A stretch of 7,264 nt of DNA from positions 1 to 7,264 of the forward strand of contig USHZ01000101.1 of NCBI GenBank assembly GCA_900554595.1, read 5' to 3'. Positions 1 through 5,642 of the stretch are shown piece by piece (position 1 is the stretch's first letter; every line of letters begins with the position of its first letter). The notes beneath the pieces are model-generated. The model made no database searches. It saw only the letters and a list, made by a program, of their open reading frames with translations, and was not told the DNA's origin. Position numbers and translations under genes: made by a program. The stretch comes from an uncultured Collinsella sp. (lineage in GTDB: Bacteria > Actinomycetota > Coriobacteriia > Coriobacteriales > Coriobacteriaceae).

Positions 1-381
1 CCGCTGCTCAACGCCCTGGCCGACCGCATCATCGCGGTGCGCGGCAACTGCGACGCCGAGGTCGACCAGATGGTGCTCGACTTCCCCGTCATGGCCGACT
101 ACGCCACGCTGTTCGATGAGGCCGGCCGCGAGCTGTTCCTGACGCACGGCCACGTCTTTGGCGCCGGCATGCACAACAGCGTCGACCACGCGCCTGCGCT
201 GCCCGAGGGCTCCGCGCTCGTCTACGGCCACACGCATATCAAGGTTAACGAGGCAAGCGAGGCGCACCCGGGCCTATGGCTCTTCAACCCCGGCAGCGTG
301 AGCATCCCCAAGGACGGCACGCACAGCTACGGCATCTACGAGGGCGGCGCGTTCCGCCACGTGATCATGGAGGAGGAATAA
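1..381 (+). CDS. yfcE: YfcE-type metallophosphoesterase, 3' part
   Basis: This is the C-terminal 126 residues of a calcineurin-like metallophosphoesterase of the YfcE/MJ0936 family, small cytosolic metal-dependent phosphodiesterases whose natural substrate is often unknown. The reading frame is open from base 1, so the start and the first metal-binding motif (DxH, GD) lie outside the window. Visible in order are the RGNCD motif (visible residues 14-18), LTHGH (47-51) and YGHTH (75-79), whose Asn and His residues are the expected dinuclear metal ligands, then FNPGSVSIPK near the C-terminus. It matches my memory of E. coli YfcE closely over this stretch. The in-frame GTG at 37 is internal, not a start. 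Its last codons contain the mazG ribosome binding site, and mazG begins two bases after its stop, so the two are almost certainly co-transcribed. Confidence 0.9.
   Translation, partial: PLLNALADRIIAVRGNCDAEVDQMVLDFPVMADYATLFDEAGRELFLTHGHVFGAGMHNSVDHAPALPEGSALVYGHTHIKVNEASEAHPGLWLFNPGSVSIPKDGTHSYGIYEGGAFRHVIMEEE
371..376 (+). promoter_or_regulatory. Ribosome binding site of mazG
   Basis: A perfect AGGAGG lies 7 bases before the ATG at 384. It encodes the Glu-rich end of the upstream phosphoesterase, and it decides the mazG start against the upstream in-frame ATG at 276. Confidence 0.85.
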
Positions 382-383
382 CC

Positions 384-1244
384 ATGGCGCAGCACATGGC
401 CCAGCAAAATGCCGAGGGCTCGCGCGACCTGTCCACGCTGGTCGACGCGTCGGCCGAGCTGCAGCATCTGGTGCAGACCATCTGGCGTCTGCGTCAGCCC
501 GATGGCTGCCCGTGGGACCGCGAACAGACGCACCGCAGCATTGGCAAGAACATGATCGAGGAAGCCTACGAGGCGCTCGATTGCATCGAGGCGGACGACG
601 CAGCACATCTGCGCGAGGAGCTGGGCGACGTGCTCATGCAGGTGGTACTGCATGCGCAGATTGCGGCGGACGCCGGTGAGTTTACGCTTGCCGATGTGGC
701 ACGCGATATCGACGCCAAGCTCATCCGCCGCCACCCACACGTGTTTGGTGATGCGGACGCCGATAACTCCGACGAGGTACTCAAGATTTGGGACGAGGTC
801 AAGCTTGCCGAGAAGGCTGCCAAGGACAAGGCCGTGGCGGCAGGCGAGGCTGCGCCCGAGGGCCTGCTCGACGGCGTGCCCACGCATCTGCCGGCACTGA
901 TGCAGGCGCAGAAGGTGTCGCGCAAGGCGGCTGCCGTGGGCTTTGAGTGGGAGACGGTCCAGGATGTGTGGGACGAGGTCGCCGAGGAGCGTGCCGAGTT
1001 TGAGGCCGAGGCTCCCGGCTCGTCCGAGCGCGAGATGGAGTTTGGCGACCTGCTCTTTGCCCTGGTCAACGTTGCACGCAAGGAGGGCATCGACGCCGAG
1101 AGCGCCCTGCGCGCGAGCACGGCCAAGTTCCGCCGCCGCTGGGCCGCGATGGAGCAGATGGCGGCCAACGCCCATGTGGATCTGGCTGAGCTTTCGACCC
1201 ATGGCCTCAACGACCTGTGGGATGCCGCAAAGGCGGAGGAGTAA
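384..1244 (+). CDS. mazG: Nucleoside triphosphate pyrophosphohydrolase MazG
   Basis: MazG hydrolyses (d)NTPs to (d)NMP and pyrophosphate, clearing abnormal nucleotides and, in some bacteria, affecting nucleotide pools linked to (p)ppGpp. The 286-residue protein has the two-domain layout of E. coli-type MazG. Domain 1 shows CPWDREQTH (42-50), the metal-binding EExYE helix (59-63) and EELGDVL (78-84), followed by RRHPHVF (115-121). Domain 2 has a Glu-rich helix (about 198-210) and EFGDLLFALVN (219-229). A 25-residue Ala/Lys/Glu-rich linker (about 140-165) separates the domains and is somewhat longer than I would expect. The frame is open upstream to an ATG at 276, but that stretch overlaps yfcE, and the perfect AGGAGG before 384 fixes the start. 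A hairpin terminator follows the stop. In Mycobacterium tuberculosis mazG (Rv1021) also sits just upstream of eno. Confidence 0.95.
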   Translation: MAQHMAQQNAEGSRDLSTLVDASAELQHLVQTIWRLRQPDGCPWDREQTHRSIGKNMIEEAYEALDCIEADDAAHLREELGDVLMQVVLHAQIAADAGEFTLADVARDIDAKLIRRHPHVFGDADADNSDEVLKIWDEVKLAEKAAKDKAVAAGEAAPEGLLDGVPTHLPALMQAQKVSRKAAAVGFEWETVQDVWDEVAEERAEFEAEAPGSSEREMEFGDLLFALVNVARKEGIDAESALRASTAKFRRRWAAMEQMAANAHVDLAELSTHGLNDLWDAAKAEE

Positions 1245-1248
1245 AACT

Positions 1249-1294
1249 GCGGGAACGACGAGCTGACACGCCTCATCGTTCCCGCTAAATTTTT
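1249..1294 (+). terminator. Intrinsic terminator after mazG
   Basis: A 14-base inverted repeat with one mismatch (1249-1262 with 1272-1285) encloses a 9-base loop and is followed by TAAATTTTT. It begins 5 bases after the mazG stop and separates the yfcE-mazG unit from eno. The end of the T-tract is also half of a 12-base palindrome, TTTTTCGAAAAA (1290-1301). Confidence 0.85.
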
Positions 1295-1315
1295 CGAAAA
1301 ACAAGTGTATCCCTC

Positions 1316-1360
1316 GGCTAACTTAGGGCATAATGCAAAAAGTGCGACATGGCTAACTTA
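1316..1360 (+). repeat. Direct repeat pair in eno leader
   Basis: The decamer GGCTAACTTA occurs at 1316-1325 and again at 1351-1360, 35 bases apart start to start, flanking the candidate -10. Both copies are followed by a G-rich triplet region (GGG, CGG). It could be a regulator's paired operator or a pair of -10-like elements; the sequence alone does not decide. Confidence 0.5.
1329..1334 (+). promoter_or_regulatory. Candidate -10 element of eno promoter
   Basis: CATAAT differs from the consensus TATAAT at one base and lies in the AT-richer stretch between the mazG terminator and eno. The matching -35 position (about 1306-1311, TGTATC) is weak, so this is a tentative call. It would place transcription start near 1341 and give a leader of roughly 95 bases. 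Confidence 0.4.
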
Positions 1361-1423
1361 CGGAGGCGCACCGACGGTGCACGGTCAGCCGGTCGCCAAG
1401 CATTCAACCCGTTTCCAAGTGAG

Positions 1424-1429
1424 AGGGAG
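1424..1429 (+). promoter_or_regulatory. Ribosome binding site of eno
   Basis: AGGGAG within a purine run (1421-1430) ends 5 bases before the eno ATG at 1435, a good Shine-Dalgarno position. Confidence 0.75.
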
Positions 1430-1434
1430 ACAAC

Positions 1435-2724
1435 ATGAGCGATATTTTGGACGTCTACGGTCGCGAGGTGCTCGACAGCCGCGGCAACCCCACCGTCGAG
1501 GTCGAGGTCGTGCTCGAGGACGGCAGCTTCGGCCGCGCGATGGTGCCTTCGGGCGCTTCGACCGGCGCCTTTGAGGCATGCGAGCTGCGCGACGGCGACA
1601 AGGGTCGCTACCTGGGCAAGGGTGTCTCGCAGGCCGTCGAGCACGTCAACAACGAGTGCGCCGATGCCGTCGTGGGCCTCGATGCCTTCGATCAGCGCGC
1701 CGTCGATGCCGCGCTAATCGCCGCGGACGGTACCCCCAACAAGACCAAGCTCGGCGCCAACGCCATTCTGGGCGTGTCGCTGGCCGTCGCCCGCGCCGCT
1801 GCCGAGTCGGCAGGCCTGTCGCTGTATCAGTACCTGGGCGGCGTCAACGCCCACCTGCTGCCCACGCCCATGATGAACATCCTCAACGGCGGCGTGCATG
1901 CCGACAATAACGTCGACTTCCAGGAGTTCATGATCATGCCGGTGGGCGCCCCGAGCTTTGCCGAGGGCCTGCGTTGGTGCGCCGAGGTCTACCACACCCT
2001 CAAGGGCGTGCTGCACGAGGCCGGCCTGGGCGGCGGCGTGGGCGACGAGGGCGGCTTTGCTCCCAACCTCAAGACCAATGCCGAGCCGTTCGAGTACATC
2101 ACCAAGGCCGTCGAGAAGGCTGGCTTTAAGCCCGGCGTCGACTTCATGTACGCCATGGACCCAGCCTCGACCGAGTTCTACAACGCCGAAACCGGCATGT
2201 ACGAGCTCAAGGGCGAGGGTGTGGAGTATACGAGCGCCCAGATGGTCGATTACTGGGAGAAGCTCGTCGACACCTATCCCATCATCTCCATCGAGGACGG
2301 CATGGCCGAGGAAGACTGGGACGGCTGGGTCGAGCTTACCCGTCGCATTGGTAACAAGGTGCAGCTGGTGGGCGACGACCTGTTCGTCACCAACACCGAG
2401 CGCCTCAAGAAGGGCATTGAGCTGGGTGCCGCCAACGCGATCCTGGTCAAGGTCAACCAGATCGGCACGCTCACCGAGTCGCTCGAGGCCATCGAAACCG
2501 CCAAGGAGGCCGGCTACGCTTGCATCGTGAGCCACCGCTCCGGCGAGACCGAGGACTCCACGATCGCCGACCTGGTCGTGGGCGTCAACGCCGGCCAGAT
2601 TAAGTCGGGTGCCCCGTGCCGCAGCGACCGTATTGCCAAGTACAACCAGCTCATCCGCATCGAGGACGAGCTCGAAGGCAGCGCGCGCTACGCCGGCAAG
2701 GCCGCGTTCTACAACATTCGCTAA
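1435..2724 (+). CDS. eno: Enolase (phosphopyruvate hydratase)
   Basis: Enolase interconverts 2-phosphoglycerate and phosphoenolpyruvate in glycolysis and gluconeogenesis, in the cytosol and often on the cell surface; in some bacteria it also joins the RNA degradosome. The 429-residue protein has the usual full length. Conserved blocks are present in order: SGASTG (39-44), NILNGGVHADN (148-158), the general acid Glu205 in GDEGGF, Mg ligands Asp242, Glu287 and Asp314, the general base Lys339 in VKVNQIGT, the SHRSGETED loop (366-374) and Lys390 in IKSGAP. Positions were matched by eye to the E. coli enzyme, so numbering correspondences are approximate. No active-site substitution is visible. It stands alone as a transcription unit between two hairpin terminators, with its own leader. 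Gene order with mazG upstream and divIC-ppx downstream resembles other Actinobacteria. Confidence 0.98.
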   Translation: MSDILDVYGREVLDSRGNPTVEVEVVLEDGSFGRAMVPSGASTGAFEACELRDGDKGRYLGKGVSQAVEHVNNECADAVVGLDAFDQRAVDAALIAADGTPNKTKLGANAILGVSLAVARAAAESAGLSLYQYLGGVNAHLLPTPMMNILNGGVHADNNVDFQEFMIMPVGAPSFAEGLRWCAEVYHTLKGVLHEAGLGGGVGDEGGFAPNLKTNAEPFEYITKAVEKAGFKPGVDFMYAMDPASTEFYNAETGMYELKGEGVEYTSAQMVDYWEKLVDTYPIISIEDGMAEEDWDGWVELTRRIGNKVQLVGDDLFVTNTERLKKGIELGAANAILVKVNQIGTLTESLEAIETAKEAGYACIVSHRSGETEDSTIADLVVGVNAGQIKSGAPCRSDRIAKYNQLIRIEDELEGSARYAGKAAFYNIR

Positions 2725-2726
2725 AC

Positions 2727-2772
2727 AAGTGGTGCTCGCGGGGGGCGGGGTTGACTCGGCTCCGCTCCACTT
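2727..2772 (+). other. Structured segment after eno stop
   Basis: AAGTGG (2727-2732) can pair with CCACTT (2767-2772), and inside it GCGGGG (2745-2750) pairs with CTCCGC (2760-2765) with one G-U and a 9-base loop. The two stems are separated by one base on the 3' side and a 12-base bulge on the 5' side. There is no T-tract, so it is not itself a terminator; it lies between the eno stop and the terminator at 2789 and may protect the mRNA 3' end. Confidence 0.35.
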
Positions 2773-2788
2773 CTGATGGCTACCATTG

Positions 2789-2820
2789 GGCGCTGGGCCG
2801 TGTGGCTCAGCGCCTTTTTT
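2789..2820 (+). terminator. Intrinsic terminator after eno
   Basis: An 11-base-pair stem with one G-U pair (2789-2799 with 2804-2814), a GTGT loop and a run of six T (2815-2820) make a textbook rho-independent terminator. It lies 64 bases past the eno stop, after a separate GC-rich hairpin. Confidence 0.92.
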
Positions 2821-2859
2821 ATGTCGAGCAAAGGCTGCCGAAGGCGGTGCGCGCGCTCG

Positions 2860-2868
2860 TGCTATAAC
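2860..2868 (+). promoter_or_regulatory. Extended -10 promoter of divIC-ppx
   Basis: TGC followed by TATAAC fits an extended -10 element (TGnTATAAT with one mismatch). No good -35 is visible about 17 bases upstream, as is common for extended -10 promoters. It would start transcription near 2875, about 37 bases before the divIC ATG, and lies just after the eno terminator, so the division and phosphatase genes can be expressed separately from eno. Confidence 0.55.
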
Positions 2869-2911
2869 TAAAGGACTTAGCGCAAACAAACCTCAACCGC
2901 ACAAGGCGCAC

Positions 2912-3673
2912 ATGGATCAGATTTACGACAACAGGTATTATTCCGCCGGTTCGCGTGAGCCGTCACCTCGCCGTGCGCATTCGGTGCCGCTCGGCGGGCC
3001 CGATTACACGGGTGCCGCCCGTCCCACGCATCGCACGGCAGGCACTTCGCACTCCCATGCTCAAACGAATATGTCGACGCATCGCCCGGACCGTCCGTCG
3101 TGCGCGACGTACGAATCGCGCTCCTCGGCTCAGGCGCACGATAGGTCGAGCAGGCCGTCGAGCCGTCTTTCGGGTTCGGACTTTATGCACTACGCCAACG
3201 ACAACGCGGTGGTCAAGGCGATTTACGACTTTACCCACGGACCCCAGCGAGGGTTGTTTATCGGTATCGTCGTTGCCCTGGTGCTCGTGAGCTTGTATTT
3301 TCCCGTGCGCGATCTGTATGTGGCCAAGCGCTCGAGCGACATCTTGGCCAAGCAGGTCGAGATTCGCCAGCAATACAATGACGAGCTGCAAAAAAGCGTC
3401 GACAAGCTGCTCTCGGAGGAGGGCATCAAGGACGCGGCGACCGAGGACCTGGGGCTGGTAATGCCCGGCGAGACCAAGATTGACGTGCTGGGCTTGGATG
3501 ACGATTCGGACTCGTCGTCGAGCAAAAAGTCCTCGAACGCCAAGAAGGCCAGCGAAGTAGCCAAAGAGATCGAAGAAGTCGGCAAGGACGCACCGTGGTA
3601 CATTCAGACGCTCGATATGCTGTTTGGGTTTAACGGCGTCGAGGGCCAGACGGTCGTGTCCAACGGCAAATAG
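2912..3673 (+). CDS. divIC: DivIC/FtsB-type septum formation initiator with long tails
   Basis: This is a bitopic division protein of the septum formation initiator family (FtsB/DivIC), which joins FtsL and FtsQ/DivIB in the divisome and helps activate septal wall synthesis. The 253-residue protein has an N-terminal cytoplasmic tail (1-112) rich in Ser, Arg, His and Pro with no recognisable fold, one membrane segment (about 114-132), a coiled coil (about 138-170) and the family signature ending in LGLVMPGET (180-188). An acidic-Ser linker (195-212) leads to a C-terminal helix region and a closing WYIQTLDMLFGFNG block (229-242). FtsB/DivIC proteins are commonly only about 100-150 residues, so both tails are additions. 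The frame stays open upstream to 2786, but that reads through the eno terminator; the ATG at 2912 follows an AAGG and fits the promoter at 2860. ppx follows after 20 bases. Confidence 0.85.
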   Translation: MDQIYDNRYYSAGSREPSPRRAHSVPLGGPDYTGAARPTHRTAGTSHSHAQTNMSTHRPDRPSCATYESRSSAQAHDRSSRPSSRLSGSDFMHYANDNAVVKAIYDFTHGPQRGLFIGIVVALVLVSLYFPVRDLYVAKRSSDILAKQVEIRQQYNDELQKSVDKLLSEEGIKDAATEDLGLVMPGETKIDVLGLDDDSDSSSSKKSSNAKKASEVAKEIEEVGKDAPWYIQTLDMLFGFNGVEGQTVVSNGK

Positions 3674-3678
3674 CGCCC

Positions 3679-3687
3679 GGAGGGGAG
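3679..3687 (+). promoter_or_regulatory. Ribosome binding site of ppx/gppA gene
   Basis: GGAGGGGAG ends 6 bases before the ATG at 3694 and supports that start. It lies in the 20-base gap after divIC, so the phosphatase is translated independently on a shared mRNA. Confidence 0.75.
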
Positions 3688-3693
3688 CCTGCA

Positions 3694-4698
3694 ATGACGC
3701 ATTGCGACAAACGATATAAGGTGGCGGCGATTGACCTGGGAACGGTGTCGTCGCGCCTGGTGTTGGCCCAGGTCGAGGGCGGGGCGATCGTGGAATCGTC
3801 CAAGCATACCGAGATTACCGACTTGGGCGAGGGCGTGGATGCGACGGGGCGCTTTTGCGAGGCGGCGGTCGAGCGCGTGCTTGCCGCATGCCGCATGTTT
3901 GTGGACGAGGCACGTGCCTTTGGGGCCGTGTGCATCTGCACCACGTGCACGAGTGCCGCGCGCGATGCGTCCAATGCCGCCCTGCTGCTGGACGGTCTGC
4001 GCGAGCTGGGGCTCGAACCGCAGGTGATTCCGGGCGAGGTCGAGGCGCGCCTGACGTTTTTTGGCGTGGCGCACGACTTTGCTGGCGAGCGCATCATTGT
4101 TGCCGATTCGGGCGGTGGATCCACGGAGCTCGCGACGGGTGTGTACGCACCGGAGCGCGGAGTCATTGCGCTGGAGGGCACGCGTTCACTGGACATTGGC
4201 TGCCGTCGTGTGACGGAGCGGTTTTTCTCGGCACTGCCGCCAACGGACGGCGAGCTTGCTGCCGCCGCCAACTGGGCGGGCGAGCAGTTCGCTGCCTATT
4301 TTGAGGGCCTGCCTGTCGACTTTGAGCGTGCAGAGCGCCTGGTCGCGGTGGGCGGCACCGTCACCACGCTTGTGGCGCTCGTTCATGAGCTGGAACCGTA
4401 CGATTCGAGCTTTGTGCACCTGCGCGAGCTTTCGATGGAGCAGGTTTCGGCCGTCATCGAGCGCATGTCCACGCTGGATGTTGCAGGCATTGCCGCGCTG
4501 CCAGGCGTGCAGCCCAAACGCGCGGGCGTGATCTTGGCAGGTGCCGTGGTAATTCGCGAGCTCATGAGTGCTGGTGGCTATGAGGCGCTTACCGTAAGCG
4601 AGAACAGCCTACTCGCCGGCATGGCCGCTACTATCAACGAGGTTCTCGACGGCGCGACCCCCACCATCGCCTGGACTCCCAGCCTGAGTGCCCTCTAA
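3694..4698 (+). CDS. ppx: Ppx/GppA-family exopolyphosphatase/pppGpp phosphatase
   Basis: Members of this ASKHA-fold family cleave terminal phosphate from polyphosphate and/or convert pppGpp to ppGpp, linking phosphate storage to the stringent response. The 334-residue protein is the short two-domain form without the C-terminal HD-type region of E. coli Ppx, as in mycobacterial Ppx1. Visible motifs are the phosphate-1 loop AIDLGTVSSRL (12-22), GEVEARL (114-120) holding the likely catalytic Glu117, the phosphate-2 motif DSGGGSTEL (138-146) and VGGTVTTL (219-226). In the first loop the usual Asn of the D-x-G-S/T-N-S pattern is Val18, which is atypical. The C-terminal third (about 240-315) matches the family's helical part, including KRAGVILAGAVV (275-286). 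It shares a transcript with divIC. Which substrate is used cannot be told from sequence; annotation as polyphosphatase rather than pppGpp hydrolase is by analogy. Confidence 0.88.
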   Translation: MTHCDKRYKVAAIDLGTVSSRLVLAQVEGGAIVESSKHTEITDLGEGVDATGRFCEAAVERVLAACRMFVDEARAFGAVCICTTCTSAARDASNAALLLDGLRELGLEPQVIPGEVEARLTFFGVAHDFAGERIIVADSGGGSTELATGVYAPERGVIALEGTRSLDIGCRRVTERFFSALPPTDGELAAAANWAGEQFAAYFEGLPVDFERAERLVAVGGTVTTLVALVHELEPYDSSFVHLRELSMEQVSAVIERMSTLDVAGIAALPGVQPKRAGVILAGAVVIRELMSAGGYEALTVSENSLLAGMAATINEVLDGATPTIAWTPSLSAL

Positions 4699-4706
4699 AA
4701 GTGGTC

Positions 4707-4731
4707 AAAAAAGCTCTGTCCCAAATGAGCT
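4707..4731 (-). terminator. Possible second minus-strand terminator
   Basis: Read on the minus strand, AGCTC (4731-4727) and GAGCT (4716-4712) form a 5-base-pair stem around a 10-base loop followed by five T (4711-4707). It is short and weak, but it lies just before minus-strand transcripts would enter ppx antisense and could back up the terminator at 4752-4792. Confidence 0.35.
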
Positions 4732-4751
4732 GCTCTGCAGTTGACGGCATC

Positions 4752-4792
4752 CAAAAGAAACGAGCCCGCATCCCTGGGGGACACGAGCTCGT
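4752..4792 (-). terminator. Intrinsic terminator of tRNA-Leu unit
   Basis: In the minus-strand transcript, 4792-4778 pairs with 4774-4760 over 15 continuous base pairs, three of them G-U, around a 3-base CCA loop, followed by a T-rich tract read from about 4759 to 4753 (TTCTTTT). The same bases on the plus strand would give three A-C mismatches and no T-tract, so the element acts in one direction only. It starts 10 bases after the tRNA CCA end. Confidence 0.85.
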
Positions 4793-4802
4793 AAACAATA
4801 CG

Positions 4803-4887
4803 TGGTAGGGGCGGTGGGACTCGAACCCACAATCCTTGCGGCGAGAGATTTTAAGTCTCCTGCGTATGCCAATTCCGCCACGCCCCC
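4803..4887 (-). tRNA. tRNA-Leu (anticodon UAA)
   Basis: The minus strand gives an 85-base class II tRNA. The acceptor arm GGGGGCG (4887-4881) pairs with CGCCCCT, followed by discriminator A and an encoded CCA (4805-4803). The D-arm contains TGGCGGAATTGGCA, the anticodon loop is CTTAAAA with anticodon TAA at 4853-4851, a long variable arm follows, and the T-arm reads GTGGGTTCGAGTCCCAC. It reads UUA and, by wobble, UUG leucine codons, UUA being rare in a genome this GC-rich. The first acceptor pair is G1-U72, an unusual wobble. It follows the membrane-anchored protein gene on the same strand by 31 bases and has its own downstream terminator. Confidence 0.96.
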
Positions 4888-4898
4888 GTGAGACTAGA

Positions 4899-4907
4899 AG
4901 TCTAGCA
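4899..4907 (-). promoter_or_regulatory. Candidate promoter of tRNA-Leu
   Basis: On the minus strand TGC followed by TAGACT resembles an extended -10 and lies 11 bases before the tRNA 5' end. A convincing -35 is not visible. The same bases are part of a short dyad (AGACT-AGA-AGTCT, 4891-4903). The tRNA may instead be read from the promoter of the upstream gene. Confidence 0.35.
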
Positions 4908-4918
4908 CAAGCCGCCCG

Positions 4919-5542
4919 TTACGCGTTGACAGCCATCGAGTGCTGGCCCGACTTTTCCAGGTACTCGGCAAACTTGCCCTCGTCGCCCTTGTTCTTGTAC
5001 TGCAAGGCCAGCAGGTACTCCAAGCGACAACTCTTAACCTTATCGTCGCCGGCCTCCTTGAGCATGCGCTCCAGCTCGGGAATGTCGTTGTGGCGCTTGA
5101 GGATCATCGTGTCGTACATCAGCTGGCATTCGTGCGCGACTGCCTCGGCCTGACCACCCTCAAAGCCCTTGATCTCGTGCAGGAGCTCCTTGGACTTTTT
5201 GCGGTCCTCCTGGCCAACGTAGTAGTTAAAGGCCTTGATTACCAGGTCGACGCGCTGCATCTTGGGCAGGTTGAGTCCCAGAAGCAAGTCGAACATCTCG
5301 TCGGCGCGCTTGTGGTCCTCGCGCAGCAGATAGGAGTTCAGGCGCAGGTAGTCGCGGTTGTAGCGCGGGTACAGCATGCTGGTGAGCTTGCTGTCGAGCA
5401 AGCGATCGAACTTGTCCCACTGCTTAGCGGCCATAAGCTGCTGCAGGCGCTTAAACGTGGTGCGTTTTTTGACGCTAAAGAATACTGACACGGCGATACA
5501 GATGATGACGACGGCGGTCCAGAGTGTGCGGGAATCGGGCAT
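4919..5542 (-). CDS. Membrane-anchored helical-repeat protein of unknown function
   Basis: I do not recognise this gene beyond a general resemblance to uncharacterised Coriobacteriia proteins. The 207-residue product has one hydrophobic segment near the N-terminus (about 7-23, TLWTAVVIICIAVSVFF) followed by SVKKR, which predicts a membrane anchor with the rest in the cytoplasm. The remaining ~180 residues are strongly helical, charged and rich in Leu, Tyr and Lys, with repeated helix pairs spaced roughly like TPR or similar alpha-solenoid repeats (for example 36-52, 62-90, 97-125, 133-165, 172-198). Such folds usually bind partner proteins. The start is set at 5542 because AAGGA lies 7 bases before it; the longer frame to 5626 begins with an unlikely Cys/Thr-rich stretch and overlaps the promoter. 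It is divergent from the EIIB gene and lies upstream of tRNA-Leu. Confidence 0.75.
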   Translation of the reverse strand: MPDSRTLWTAVVIICIAVSVFFSVKKRTTFKRLQQLMAAKQWDKFDRLLDSKLTSMLYPRYNRDYLRLNSYLLREDHKRADEMFDLLLGLNLPKMQRVDLVIKAFNYYVGQEDRKKSKELLHEIKGFEGGQAEAVAHECQLMYDTMILKRHNDIPELERMLKEAGDDKVKSCRLEYLLALQYKNKGDEGKFAEYLEKSGQHSMAVNA

Positions 5543-5549
5543 ATTAGGG

Positions 5550-5554
5550 TCCTT
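5550..5554 (-). promoter_or_regulatory. Ribosome binding site of the membrane-anchored protein
   Basis: AAGGA on the minus strand, 7 bases before the ATG at 5542, fixes the start. A small dyad (5558-5573, CGCT and AGCG arms) lies just upstream in the leader. Confidence 0.65.
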
Positions 5555-5596
5555 AGTCGCTCGTAAACAAGCGGTATGACAACACGTACTGGATGT

Positions 5597-5602
5597 ATTA
5601 TA
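5597..5602 (-). promoter_or_regulatory. -10 element of promoter for the membrane-anchored protein
   Basis: A perfect TATAAT is read on the minus strand. The -35 region about 17 bases further (5620-5625, TGCCAG) is a poor match, so strength is uncertain. It would give a 5' leader of about 45-50 bases before the ATG at 5542. Confidence 0.55.
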
Positions 5603-5642
5603 CGCAGCGCGCAAGCAAACTGGCATAAAAGCGCATCGAGGC

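Noticed and set aside
336..1304. Long minus-strand frame opposite mazG
   Set aside because: It mirrors the codons of mazG in GC-rich DNA and gives no recognisable protein; it also crosses the terminator.
1305..1574. 89-codon plus-strand frame across the eno start
   Set aside because: No ribosome binding site, crosses into eno out of frame and turns Arg-rich, typical of a shadow.
2733..2772. T-arm-like sequence suggesting a tRNA or tmRNA end
   Set aside because: No anticodon arm, D-arm or matching acceptor stem could be found around it.
1714..2889. 391-codon minus-strand frame opposite eno
   Set aside because: Antisense shadow of eno with low-complexity Leu/Val/Asp/Gly composition; eno on the plus strand is certain.
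2786..2911. Upstream extension of divIC to an ATG at 2786
   Set aside because: It would translate through the eno terminator hairpin and the extended -10 promoter and has no ribosome binding site.
5543..5626. Longer N-terminus for the membrane-anchored protein
   Set aside because: It lies across the TATAAT element; the ATG at 5542 has a proper ribosome binding site and puts the membrane segment at the N-terminus.
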